Positions 33,058 to 41,297 of a stretch of 64,000 bases of DNA are shown here, in pieces; the stretch's first letter is position 1; the number at the start of each line of letters is the position of its first letter. Where the stretch lies: the NCBI GenBank assembly GCA_002698985.1, contig PAAY01000013.1:18077-82076 (forward strand), given 5' to 3'. The position numbers and the translations under genes were made by a program. The notes below the pieces were generated by a model. That model saw only the letters and a program-made list of their open reading frames with translations, had not been told where the DNA came from and ran no database searches. The DNA comes from Saprospirales bacterium. GTDB taxonomy: Bacteria > Bacteroidota > Bacteroidia > Chitinophagales > Saprospiraceae.

Positions 33058-33996
33058 TCAAAAGATCGTCTTGGGCAGGCGGAGGCTGTCGCGCAAATAC
33101 AGGTCGTCGTTGTCGTGTTGCGTCCAATAGGGAGCTTTGATGGATTGCAGCAGGGTTCCTTTTGAAGAAAGCTTTCCTTCGTCCTGCTCTTCCCAGGCAA
33201 GGATATGGTAGGGGAACTGCGGCTCGTAACCGATGATGACGGTCCGGTCGAGGTGCATGTATTCCACGATGAGGCGGTTCATGGCTTCGGACTGTTCCAG
33301 GCGGATGCGGGCGCGGCGTGGTCTTATGGACTCGTGTTTCAGCCGGCTGAACAAAGTGCTGGGCACCAGGTCCATTTCTCCGGGTTGAATACTTTGGGGG
33401 TTTATTCGGATGCGGTTCCACAATTCGTCTTCCAGCAGGTCTCCGCCGGTTGAGAAATCCTTATCGCCTTCCGATTCGAAATAGGACCTGAGTTGCACTT
33501 TGTAATCATTGCCTTTGAGGTTCATCTGAACGAATGACTGGCCGCACCAGTCCTGCGATGTCGTCGTTGTTTTCAGGCTGTGGGGGTAGTTTTCCAGATC
33601 AACCGGCGTAAAGGCCGAGAGCATCATGGAGTAATCGTAAATGCCCGTGACAAAGCGCTTTACGAAATTGAGCTTCATCACCGATACCTTGTCCTTCCAG
33701 TCTTTTTCCGGGTTGTCCAGTTTTACATGCTTTGATTTTGAGAAATCTTCGGTAACGAAAACCATGACGGCTTTGCCTTCTCGCATTTCCCCGTAGCGGG
33801 ATTGTTCTACCTGGTAAGTATTCAGTTCTGCCTGGCCAGCGTACCAGTAGTCCGCAAATCTCGATTTACCGTCCTTTGAAGAAACCAGCACTTTTTGACT
33901 ATCTTCCTGGGCGATTTGCTGACATCCAAAAACGTTGAAAAGCAGTGAGCCGGCCAACAGAGAGGTAAGAATGGGTGTAGCTTTCAGGCGGTTCAT
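33058..33996 (-). CDS. Lipoprotein of unknown function
   Basis: A 312-residue protein with a lipoprotein signal ending at C25 (LLFNVFGC). The segment FADYWYAGQAELNTYQVEQS followed by RYGEMREGKAVMVFVTEDFS is characteristic of a family widespread in Bacteroidota and often mislabelled 'septum formation inhibitor Maf'; it has none of the Maf nucleotide pyrophosphatase motifs. The rest is beta-rich and probably periplasmic. Function unknown. No operon partner. The stop runs into a telomere-like array. Confidence 0.78.
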   Translation of the reverse strand: MNRLKATPILTSLLAGSLLFNVFGCQQIAQEDSQKVLVSSKDGKSRFADYWYAGQAELNTYQVEQSRYGEMREGKAVMVFVTEDFSKSKHVKLDNPEKDWKDKVSVMKLNFVKRFVTGIYDYSMMLSAFTPVDLENYPHSLKTTTTSQDWCGQSFVQMNLKGNDYKVQLRSYFESEGDKDFSTGGDLLEDELWNRIRINPQSIQPGEMDLVPSTLFSRLKHESIRPRRARIRLEQSEAMNRLIVEYMHLDRTVIIGYEPQFPYHILAWEEQDEGKLSSKGTLLQSIKAPYWTQHDNDDLYLRDSLRLPKTIF

Positions 33997-34085
33997 TTCA
34001 ATCAGGTTTCAATAGTGTTTCTAAAGGCTGCTGAATATGACGCAAAAAGAACAGCTAAGCTCCCCGGCTTTGTTCTGAGAATTTC

Positions 34086-34093
34086 TACTTTTG
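34086..34093 (+). promoter_or_regulatory. -7 box TACTTTTG upstream of prs
   Basis: Exact TANNTTTG match ~160-240 nt before the possible prs starts. If used, the mRNA has a long leader. Confidence 0.35.
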
Positions 34094-34335
34094 TGGTGGA
34101 ATTGTCGGGGACAGATCTTGCGAATGGGATTTGGAGCGAGAAAGATAACTACTTTGCAAGAAACGGGCTGATAACTTCACCATTTTAAGGCGACGAAATC
34201 CATTTTTACCCACTTTCAGGGGCATCAATACCACCTTCGGGTTCTCTTATGAGACAGAGTGACATACTACTGAGTCAGGTTAAAGGTACAGCACAACCGT
34301 TGGCCGGCTCTCCCACTCCTTTTTCATCAAATACC

Positions 34336-35268
34336 ATGGTCGAAGTCAAACTCTTTTCCGGAACAAGTTCTCTGTACCTTTCAGAGAAAATCGCTGATTA
34401 TTATGGTCAGCCTTTGGGCGATGTAAAGCTTAACCGCTTCAGCGATGGCGAAATGCAGCTAGTGATCAACGAATCGGTGAGGGGGGCCTTTGTTTTCCTC
34501 ATCCAGTCAACTTTCTCTCCTGCGGAAAATTTCATGGAGCTGCTGCTCATGATCGATGCGGCCAAACGGGCTTCCTCGGGTTACATCACCGCTGTGATGC
34601 CATATTTCGGCTATGCCCGACAGGACAGGAAGGACAAGCCCCGCGTACCCATTTCAGCCAAACTGGTTGCAGACCTGCTGCAGGCCGCCGGCGCCAACAG
34701 GGTAATGACCATGGATTTCCACGCAGATCAAATCCAGGGCTTTTTCGATATCCCCGTTGACCACCTGAAAAGTGAAGCCATCTACATTCCTTTCCTGGAA
34801 CAACAGAAATTGGACAATGTCATTTTCGCATCGCCGGATGTGGGAGGTGTGAAGCGGGCGAGGACCTATGCCAAGTACTTCGGCCGCGATCTCGTCATTT
34901 GTGACAAGTACCGCAAGAAAGCCAATGAGGTGGCAGGGATGACTGTCATCGGTGATGTGTCCGGAGCAGATGTCATCCTGGTTGACGACCTCGTTGATAC
35001 CGCCGGAACACTCTGCCGCGCTGCCGACATCATTCTGAAGAAAGGGGCCAAAAGTGTAAAAGCCATCTGTACCCACCCCGTTCTCAGTGGCAAAGCTTAT
35101 GAAAACATCGAGTCCTCCTCACTGGAGGAATTGATCGTATGCGATACCATTCCGTTGCGAAAAACTTCCAAAAAGATCAAGGTGCTTTCAACGGCCAAAT
35201 TGTTTGCACGTGCCATCAGGAACACGCACGAGCACCGTTCCATTTCCGCCTTGTTTATCGAAGGCTAA
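34336..35268 (+). CDS. prs: Ribose-phosphate pyrophosphokinase (PRPP synthase)
   Basis: A 310-residue enzyme from the chosen ATG at 34336 (MVEVKLFSGTSS). An in-frame ATG at 34249 would add 29 residues with no family counterpart. The family motifs are complete: FGYARQDRKDKPRVPISAKL (flexible loop), MDFHADQIQGFFDIPVDHL and the PRPP loop VDDLVDTAGTL. It makes PRPP from ribose-5-phosphate and ATP for nucleotide, His, Trp and NAD synthesis. It stands alone, followed by a strong hairpin terminator. The start remains open between 34249 and 34336. Confidence 0.93.
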   Translation: MVEVKLFSGTSSLYLSEKIADYYGQPLGDVKLNRFSDGEMQLVINESVRGAFVFLIQSTFSPAENFMELLLMIDAAKRASSGYITAVMPYFGYARQDRKDKPRVPISAKLVADLLQAAGANRVMTMDFHADQIQGFFDIPVDHLKSEAIYIPFLEQQKLDNVIFASPDVGGVKRARTYAKYFGRDLVICDKYRKKANEVAGMTVIGDVSGADVILVDDLVDTAGTLCRAADIILKKGAKSVKAICTHPVLSGKAYENIESSSLEELIVCDTIPLRKTSKKIKVLSTAKLFARAIRNTHEHRSISALFIEG

Positions 35269-35293
35269 GCTGGATTGACCAGAAGCCAAATGT

Positions 35294-35330
35294 AAAGGGC
35301 TGAAACCTGATTTGCTGGTTTCAGCCCTTT
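35294..35330 (+). terminator. Terminator hairpin after prs
   Basis: A 14-bp perfect stem (AAAGGGCTGAAACC with GGTTTCAGCCCTTT) and a 9-nt loop, 25 bp past the prs stop. Confidence 0.75.
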
Positions 35331-35430
35331 GTGCGCAGATTGTTAAGCGATTCTCATTTTGCAAACATTCGCAATGTATAATCAGTGCACCTATTCAGCA
35401 TCTGGAAATGTTGAAAATGAAAATGCCTTG

Positions 35431-35748
35431 TTAAGCATCTTCCGATTTCTGCAAAAAGGTATCAATGGCTCCAACTGCCTGGTTGAGTTTGTCGTAGTTG
35501 ATCTTGTAATAGATGTACTTTCCTTCGCGGTGGGTCTCTACAAGGTCAACAGAGCGCAGTATTCTAAGGTGCTGGGAGGTAATGGATTGTTCGAGCTTGA
35601 GGGTGTTGTAGATTTTGTTGACGTTGATCATCGAGTTCTGATCTATAAACCCGAGAATTCTCATCCGGAGCGGGTGAGCCAGTGCCCTTAGTAGCTCAGC
35701 AGACGCTTGCAGCTTATCGCTGTCAATCGATAACTTAGCCTTTCTCAT
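35431..35748 (-). CDS. ArsR-like winged-helix regulator A
   Basis: A 105-residue helix-turn-helix protein from MRKAKLSIDSDK. LLRALAHPLRMRILGFI is the ArsR-type start; the recognition helix region reads LEQSITSQHLRILRSVDLV and the wing REGKYIYYKIN. The metal-binding ELCVCDL-type motif of ArsR/SmtB is replaced by MINVNKIYNT with no Cys, so it is probably not a metal sensor. It is 295 bp from a close paralogue on the same strand. The start at 35748 is chosen because the 37 residues upstream are low-complexity. Target genes are unknown. Confidence 0.87.
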   Translation of the reverse strand: MRKAKLSIDSDKLQASAELLRALAHPLRMRILGFIDQNSMINVNKIYNTLKLEQSITSQHLRILRSVDLVETHREGKYIYYKINYDKLNQAVGAIDTFLQKSEDA

Positions 35749-35882
35749 AGAAGTTGTTTTAATAGAAGTTTGCAAAATGGGTTGAGCAAATATGCGGCAA
35801 TTATTTATTTTTTCAAAAACAGTATAAAAAAATGCCGCAAACCCACTGATTTGCAGCATCTTTTGAATTGTTTACACTAATT

Positions 35883-35912
35883 AGCCCGAACTGCCGGGGG
35901 GCGGTTCGGGCT
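35883..35912 (-). terminator. Hairpin between the two ArsR-like genes
   Basis: A 13-bp stem (AGCCCGAACTGCC with GGCGGTTCGGGCT, one G-T pair) and a GGGG loop, ~130 bp past the stop of regulator B. T-run weak. Confidence 0.5.
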
Positions 35913-36043
35913 TACTCTTTCAGTGCCTGCTTTCAATGTTTTGTGTAGCTTTTTGAATCACAGGATTATTTCTCGAAATGTGTGTAAAGCCGTTATCCAA
36001 TAAATGCCGCTTCTGGTTTGCTTCTCAAAGAGGGTAGCCTGTG

Positions 36044-36382
36044 TCAGGCAGCCAACTCTTCAATCAAGCCGGAGATCTGCTCGAGGCGATCTTTGTTGAG
36101 GGAGTAGTAGATGTACTTTCCCTGCCGCTGTGTGACTACCACTCCGGCTCTGCGCAGAATGGCGAGGTGTTGTGAAGCAACAGATTGCTCAAGGCGGAGT
36201 TTCACGTAGATGTCGGTCACGGTCATGCTGCCGTTTTCCTCCAACAAGTTGATCATCCGCTGCCGCAATTTGTGGTTGATGGCCCTCAGGACCAACACCG
36301 CTTTGCGTAACTCAGAGTAATCGAGTTGAATCTCTTGCTTTCCCTTCTTCAACACGATTGTCTCGTTCTTTTGCTTTCTCAT
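36044..36382 (-). CDS. ArsR-like winged-helix regulator B
   Basis: A 112-residue paralogue of regulator A. LRAINHKLRQRMINLLEENG precedes the recognition helix LEQSVASQHLAILRRAGVVV, and the wing is RQGKYIYYSLN. The canonical metal-binding Cys motif is absent (MTVTDIYVKL). The N-terminus has a KKGKQEIQLDYSELRKAV helix longer than in regulator A. The tandem arrangement and shared LEQS[IV]xSQHLxILR motif show duplication; the two may form heterodimers or compete for the same operator. No clear target operon lies beside them. Confidence 0.87.
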   Translation of the reverse strand: MRKQKNETIVLKKGKQEIQLDYSELRKAVLVLRAINHKLRQRMINLLEENGSMTVTDIYVKLRLEQSVASQHLAILRRAGVVVTQRQGKYIYYSLNKDRLEQISGLIEELAA

Positions 36383-36629
36383 ACTTATGTTTTTAGACTG
36401 TGGTTAAAAAATTGCTTTCATTGAACATGAAACTCGCCGTTAGTAGTCCCTTACAAATTAGCGAAATTTCGATACATGGTTAACCAAGAACTATACCAAT
36501 CGGTAAAATAAGTTCTTTCCCTTATGCCTAACCAGACTGAGTTCAAGGCGAAAATAGAAATAGGTTTTCAAAATAAAAAAAAAGCTGAAAGTATTGGAAA
36601 GTTTAATATGAAAAGCGCTTAATCTGTAG

Positions 36630-37325
36630 TCAAAAAGCCCGTTTTCGGGGAGTTGTGATGTTGGGCGGTTTGAGGTAGAAAGGGGCAAAGTAGGCCAGGT
36701 CTTCAAACTGTTGGTTCTGGTACTTCAAAAAAGTCAGCTCCACCAGGTGCCGGGCTGAGGTTTGGAGGTCGGCAAAACGGGCCTTGGGGTGGGAGCGCAA
36801 TTGTTGTGCCTTCTGTGCACCGTTGCCGGTGAAGACCAGCGTTTTACCTTCGGAAAAATACTTGCTGAACGCATCTTCCGTCAACACCAGGTTTCCGGCC
36901 TCCGTCAGAGCACTGTTGGTATCGTCAAAAATCCGGTAGTACACCTCCATTCTGCGCGCATCGATCATGGGGATGTACAAGGCCCCATCGATGGGCATCG
37001 CCCGTTGCGCAGCGAGGGCCAAAGCCTGTAAAGTGTCGATGCCGATGAGCGGAATGTCCAACGCATAACAGATGCCTTTGGCTACGGAAGTGCCCACCCG
37101 GAGTGATGAGTAAGAACCGGGGCCACTGCTGACAGCCACCGCTTTGAGTTCCTCCAGCGTTTTGCCTGCTTTGCCGAGGCATTCCTGTACGAAAAGGGTG
37201 AGGTTTCTTGAATGGTCGTTGTGGTGTTGAAACTGCTCTTCTCTCCATGCCAGGACTTGCCCGGCTTCCGCAAGGGCGACGGAGCAGACATCGGTAGCTG
37301 TTTCTATGTGGAGGATGCAGGCCAT
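36630..37325 (-). CDS. tsaB: tRNA threonylcarbamoyladenosine biosynthesis protein TsaB
   Basis: A 231-residue protein of the ASKHA fold. It starts ILHIETATDVCSVALAE and has HSRNLTLFVQECL (the His-containing family motif) and VSSGPGSYSSLRVGTSVAKG, both TsaB signatures. With TsaD and TsaE it transfers threonylcarbamoyl to A37 of ANN-decoding tRNAs in the cytoplasm. It is divergent from prfA across 186 bp that carry promoter-like boxes on both strands. The C-terminal tail (TTPRKRAF) is basic and family-variable. Confidence 0.93.
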   Translation of the reverse strand: MACILHIETATDVCSVALAEAGQVLAWREEQFQHHNDHSRNLTLFVQECLGKAGKTLEELKAVAVSSGPGSYSSLRVGTSVAKGICYALDIPLIGIDTLQALALAAQRAMPIDGALYIPMIDARRMEVYYRIFDDTNSALTEAGNLVLTEDAFSKYFSEGKTLVFTGNGAQKAQQLRSHPKARFADLQTSARHLVELTFLKYQNQQFEDLAYFAPFYLKPPNITTPRKRAF

Positions 37326-37355
37326 CTGTTTCTGAAATCAGCTGCGAAAGTAAAG

Positions 37356-37387
37356 TTTGTAAACCGAATGCGGGGGCCTTACCTTTG
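37356..37387 (+). promoter_or_regulatory. Bacteroidota promoter for prfA (TTTG-N20-TACCTTTG)
   Basis: A -33 TTTG (37356-37359) and an exact -7 box TACCTTTG (37380-37387), 20 nt apart, match the Bacteroidota sigma-ABfr consensus. The start codon is 124 nt downstream. Confidence 0.6.
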
Positions 37388-37511
37388 CGGCCTGAAATTT
37401 ATAGCCATGCATATTCTTCCGGTACATCTTAATTACTAGCCTTTCATCAACTGTCCCTGTTGAGCCCTACCGGAGTGTTTCCACCTTCATTTTCAAAGAA
37501 TTGCCGCAACC

Positions 37512-38579
37512 ATGATCGATAAGTTAGAAGCCATACATAACAACTTTTTGACGCTCGAAGAGCAACTGTCAGACCCTTCCATCATTTCCGATCAGTCCAG
37601 GTATGCCAAACTCAATAAAGAGTACGCCAAGCTGAAAGAAATCGTGGATGCCTACCTGGAGTACAAAACAGTGCTCGAAAACCTCGAGCAGGCCCGTGAA
37701 CTGGCTGCCGAAAAGGATCCGGAGATCCGTGAAATGGCAAAGGCCGAATTGGAGGAACTGGAAGCGCAAAAGGAAGCCTTGGAAGAGAAGCTCAAGGTGC
37801 TGCTCACCCCCAAAGACCCCGAAGATGAAAAGGATGTTATCTTCGAAATCAGGGCAGGCACCGGGGGTGACGAGGCAAGCCTGTTTGCTGGTGACCTGTA
37901 TAGAATGTACAGCCGCTATTTTGAGAAGCAGGGCTGGAGCGTGGAAATCCTTTCAGAAAACCCCGGCACCGTTGGAGGCTTCAAAGAGATAACCATGGAA
38001 GTGACCGGTACCGATGTTTACGGCAAGCTGAAATACGAATCGGGTGTGCACCGGGTGCAACGTGTTCCGGAGACCGAATCAAAAGGCCGGGTGCACACCT
38101 CTGCCGCCACCGTGGCCGTGATGCCCAAGATGGAAATGGAGGATGTGAACATCAAGCGCTCCGATCTGAAAATCGACACCTTCCGTTCCAGCGGGGCCGG
38201 TGGCCAGCATGTGAACAAGACCGAATCGGGGGTGCGGCTCACCCACCTACCCACGGGGGTGGTGGTGGAATGCACGGAAGGGCGCTCACAGCACTCCAAC
38301 AAGGAAATAGCCGAACAGCGCCTTTACCAGAAGGTGTATGAAATGCAGAAAAACAAAATGGAGACGGCTGTGGCCGCCCAGCGGAAATCACTCGTTGGCT
38401 CCGGCGACCGCTCTGAAAAGATCAGGACCTACAACTTCCCGCAGAACCGCATTACCGACCACCGCATTGACCTCACGCTCTACAACCTGGACCAGGTATT
38501 GGAAGGAGACCTCGATAAAATCATCGAGGCGCTGACCATTGCGGAAAATGCAGAAAAAATGAAGGCGGAATCCGCCTGA
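37512..38579 (+). CDS. prfA: Peptide chain release factor 1
   Basis: A 355-residue class I release factor. The peptidyl hydrolysis loop GAGGQHVNKTESGVRLTH has G230-G231-Q232. KVHTSAATVAVMPK-type sequence (GRVHTSAATVAVMPKMEM) and the RSQHSNKEIAEQRLYQKVYE helix fit RF1 rather than RF2. It ends translation at UAA and UAG. No programmed frameshift is present, as expected for prfA. It is convergent with the GH57 gene, whose stop is only 5 bp away. Confidence 0.95.
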   Translation: MIDKLEAIHNNFLTLEEQLSDPSIISDQSRYAKLNKEYAKLKEIVDAYLEYKTVLENLEQARELAAEKDPEIREMAKAELEELEAQKEALEEKLKVLLTPKDPEDEKDVIFEIRAGTGGDEASLFAGDLYRMYSRYFEKQGWSVEILSENPGTVGGFKEITMEVTGTDVYGKLKYESGVHRVQRVPETESKGRVHTSAATVAVMPKMEMEDVNIKRSDLKIDTFRSSGAGGQHVNKTESGVRLTHLPTGVVVECTEGRSQHSNKEIAEQRLYQKVYEMQKNKMETAVAAQRKSLVGSGDRSEKIRTYNFPQNRITDHRIDLTLYNLDQVLEGDLDKIIEALTIAENAEKMKAESA

Positions 38580-38584
38580 CCGCT

Positions 38585-40987
38585 TCACTTCATGGCAATC
38601 TTCAGCAGTCGTCCGAGCTCTTCAAAACTCGACTGCCATTCTTTGTTTATGTAAACCCAGTCGCCTCTGCGGTAACCTTCGGTAAGTTGGTAGTACAGGT
38701 TTTGTGTTTTCCACAATTCAGGGTGTACGTCCAATACATCAAGTGCTTCAATGATCTGGATAATCGAGTTCAGGTGTTTCAGGCCCGCCTCATTCGCACC
38801 CACTTTCTGAATTTCAGCAAAGATCCGCTCACCGGCGGCCAGGCTTAGGGCCTCTTCGTTGGTCAGGCTGAGGTTCCAGCGTTCAAACTCATCGGCCAGC
38901 CGGATCAGGGTTTTCACTTTCAGGTTGCCGTTCCGGAAAAACTCATACAGGTCCCTGTTGATGATGTACTGGGCGATGCTCTTCCAGCCTTCCGGAATGG
39001 GGATGTTGCTGTTTTTCATGCCCACCATCAGCTGGTAGTTGTCTTCGAAATAATCCCTGATGGCGGTTTCCACAGGAGGAAGGTTGCGGGCCATGATCAG
39101 GTTCAGGAATTTGCGCTTCTCGTCCTTGAACAGGTGCCGGAAAGAGAACAGCTCTGTTCCGAAACCATGGATCATTTCGATGGTGTCGCCCAGGCTGGAG
39201 CTTTTGAAAGCCTCTTCCATCTGCCGCTGTTTCTGCATGAATTCTTCCAGCGGCATGTTGATACCCACCGATCCGAAAATGTTCTGTTGCCCCAGGTAGA
39301 GCACCACGAAGCTGAACTTTTTAACCGACCAGGTGATGTCGGAAACCAAAGAGGTTCTGCCAAATGCCAGCCTTTGAAAGCCGGCTTGCTTTCTGTCAAA
39401 AAAGTCGTTTTGCACTTCAAAATGCAGAAACTCGTCCTCCTTTTCATAGTCTTCAAAAACACAGGAGGCGGCATAGTGCATGCCTACCCTGGTGAGGTTC
39501 ATTTCCGACGGCAAAACATTGATCCTGAAGCTTTCCGCTCCGTTTTTGTAAACATTGCTCGGTGCCAGCTCCAGCCTTTTTTCCAGCTCAGGGCTGAGGT
39601 CCTGGCCGGTTTCGGCAGCGGCATGACGGATGGCACGCAGGGCGTACTGCAAAACCTGGTTGGTCTCGATGCCGGAGATCTCGGCAAAGAACCAGGCACA
39701 GGAGGTGTACATCAACATGCAGTGGCGTTGCATTTCCAGCATGCGCAGCACCGTGGTGGTCTCTTCGGCTGACAGCTCCTTCACTGCATGCCTTTTCAGG
39801 AACTGCTTCACGTTGGCTTTCTCGCGGTTCAGGATTACCTGAATGTAGTCATTGCGGGCAGCCCAGATGTCTTTCAGCAGCACGCCGGCTTTGTCTTCGA
39901 AAACCTTGCGCAGTTCATCCCTGAGCCAGTCGAGGGCGTCGCGCAGGGGGCCACGCCATTCCTGTGTCCATCCTGGTTGGCCGCCGTCAGAACAGCCGCA
40001 GTTGGAACGCCAGCGCTCAACTCCGTGCACGCAACTCCATGAGGAGGGCTCGTGGATCTGCACTTCGTATTCCGGTGGGAAGCGTTCGAGGTACAGGCCG
40101 TAGTTGATGATCTCGGCTTCCTTACCCTCGTCAATGAAATCGAGGCAATGGGCCAGGGCCATTTCGCCGAAGCGGTGGTGGTGGCCGTAGCTTTCGCCAT
40201 CGGTGGCGATGTGTGAAAGTTGAGGGGAGTCATCATTGTCGAAGACACTCAACATGCGGCCGGCAAAGTACTCGCCCTTGTTGAGCAGACCTTCGAAAGC
40301 CACGGCTTTGGCGTTGCCACCGTCGTAAAAAAACAGGTCGATGTATTTACCCGAAGGGAGAAAACAGCGGTAAGGCCTGCGGGGGTCTATGTTCTCATCG
40401 AGGGGTATCCATTCCTCATCCCCGATTTTGCGGAAGGCTTTGGCCTGCCGGGGCGCCAACACGGTGAATTTGATGCCGTGTTTTGCCAGCGCCTCCAGGG
40501 TGGGCAGGTCGGCAGCGGTTTCGGGCAGCCACATGCCTTCCGGTGCCCTGCCAAAGCGGTGCCTGAAATCGGCAATGCCCCACAGCACCTGGGTTTCTTT
40601 GTCGAGCTCATCGGCCAGGGGCAGTATCATGTGGTTGTAGCCCTGCGCCATCGCATTGCCGTGGCCGCCGAACTCCAGCACACTATCGGCATCGGCATTC
40701 AGGATGGACTGATAGGTGCCGGGGTCTTCCTTCTCCAGCCAGTCGAGCAGGGTAGGGCCAAAGTTGAAACTGATGCGGGCGTAGTTGTTGACGATTTTCC
40801 GGATCTCTTTCGCTTCGTTCAAAATGCGGGCAGCCGCGTTGGGGGCATAGCATTCGAAGTTTATCCGCTCGTTCCAGTCGTGAAAGGGGGCTGCGCTTTC
40901 CTGCAGCTCTATCACCTCCAGCCAGGCGTTTTCCCGGGGTGGCTGGTAGAAGTGACCGTGTATGCAGACGAATTTGTTGGAAGCCAT
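38585..40987 (-). CDS. Glycoside hydrolase family 57 protein with DUF3536
   Basis: An 800-residue cytoplasmic protein. Residues 1 to ~300 are a GH57-type barrel: HGHFYQPPRENAWLE (motif 1), EFGGHGNAMAQGYNHMILPL, GRAPEGMWLPETA (motif with the EGMWLPE box) and TDGESYGHHHRFGEMAL. The remainder is a helical DUF3536-type domain. GH57 members act on alpha-glucans (amylase, branching enzyme, pullulanase) with retention; the exact substrate of this subgroup is not established. No glycogen genes are adjacent. Confidence 0.88.
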   Translation of the reverse strand: MASNKFVCIHGHFYQPPRENAWLEVIELQESAAPFHDWNERINFECYAPNAAARILNEAKEIRKIVNNYARISFNFGPTLLDWLEKEDPGTYQSILNADADSVLEFGGHGNAMAQGYNHMILPLADELDKETQVLWGIADFRHRFGRAPEGMWLPETAADLPTLEALAKHGIKFTVLAPRQAKAFRKIGDEEWIPLDENIDPRRPYRCFLPSGKYIDLFFYDGGNAKAVAFEGLLNKGEYFAGRMLSVFDNDDSPQLSHIATDGESYGHHHRFGEMALAHCLDFIDEGKEAEIINYGLYLERFPPEYEVQIHEPSSWSCVHGVERWRSNCGCSDGGQPGWTQEWRGPLRDALDWLRDELRKVFEDKAGVLLKDIWAARNDYIQVILNREKANVKQFLKRHAVKELSAEETTTVLRMLEMQRHCMLMYTSCAWFFAEISGIETNQVLQYALRAIRHAAAETGQDLSPELEKRLELAPSNVYKNGAESFRINVLPSEMNLTRVGMHYAASCVFEDYEKEDEFLHFEVQNDFFDRKQAGFQRLAFGRTSLVSDITWSVKKFSFVVLYLGQQNIFGSVGINMPLEEFMQKQRQMEEAFKSSSLGDTIEMIHGFGTELFSFRHLFKDEKRKFLNLIMARNLPPVETAIRDYFEDNYQLMVGMKNSNIPIPEGWKSIAQYIINRDLYEFFRNGNLKVKTLIRLADEFERWNLSLTNEEALSLAAGERIFAEIQKVGANEAGLKHLNSIIQIIEALDVLDVHPELWKTQNLYYQLTEGYRRGDWVYINKEWQSSFEELGRLLKIAMK

Positions 40988-41204
40988 TGTTTGTGCTTTT
41001 TGCTCAGGCGAAGGCCAAATTCAACATTTTGCCGCAGGTGAAGTAACAGACTTGTCCAAATTAATGCAATTATGGTTGGCAAGGGGTTCGGAAAATGCTC
41101 TAGCCCGGTTTTGCATCCATGGTCATAAACCGGCCGTTGACAAAACAATAGCGGCCATTTGTCGAAGCGGGCAACTCCACGGCGCTTCAGGCAGTCATTG
41201 TTCC

Positions 41205-41212
41205 TATCTTTG
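41205..41212 (+). promoter_or_regulatory. -7 box TATCTTTG for the M1 peptidase gene
   Basis: Exact TANNTTTG match 86 nt before the ATG at 41298. The longer open frame starting at 40962 would begin upstream of it and overlap the divergent GH57 gene. Confidence 0.5.
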
Positions 41213-41297
41213 CCAACTTTCGTTAAGAAGATTATTTGTCAATCTCATCGCCGACTGCAAGGCGTCCTTTACTATCAAACCACTCAACCTCGACTGC

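Noticed and set aside
33058..33996. Annotation as Maf septum formation inhibitor
   Set aside because: No Maf nucleotide pyrophosphatase motifs; it is a beta-rich lipoprotein.
35359..35691. 110-codon plus-strand frame over regulator A
   Set aside because: Antisense to a clear winged-helix gene.
40962..41297. N-terminal extension of the M1 peptidase
   Set aside because: It overlaps the divergent GH57 start, lies upstream of the promoter box and would bury the lipoprotein signal.
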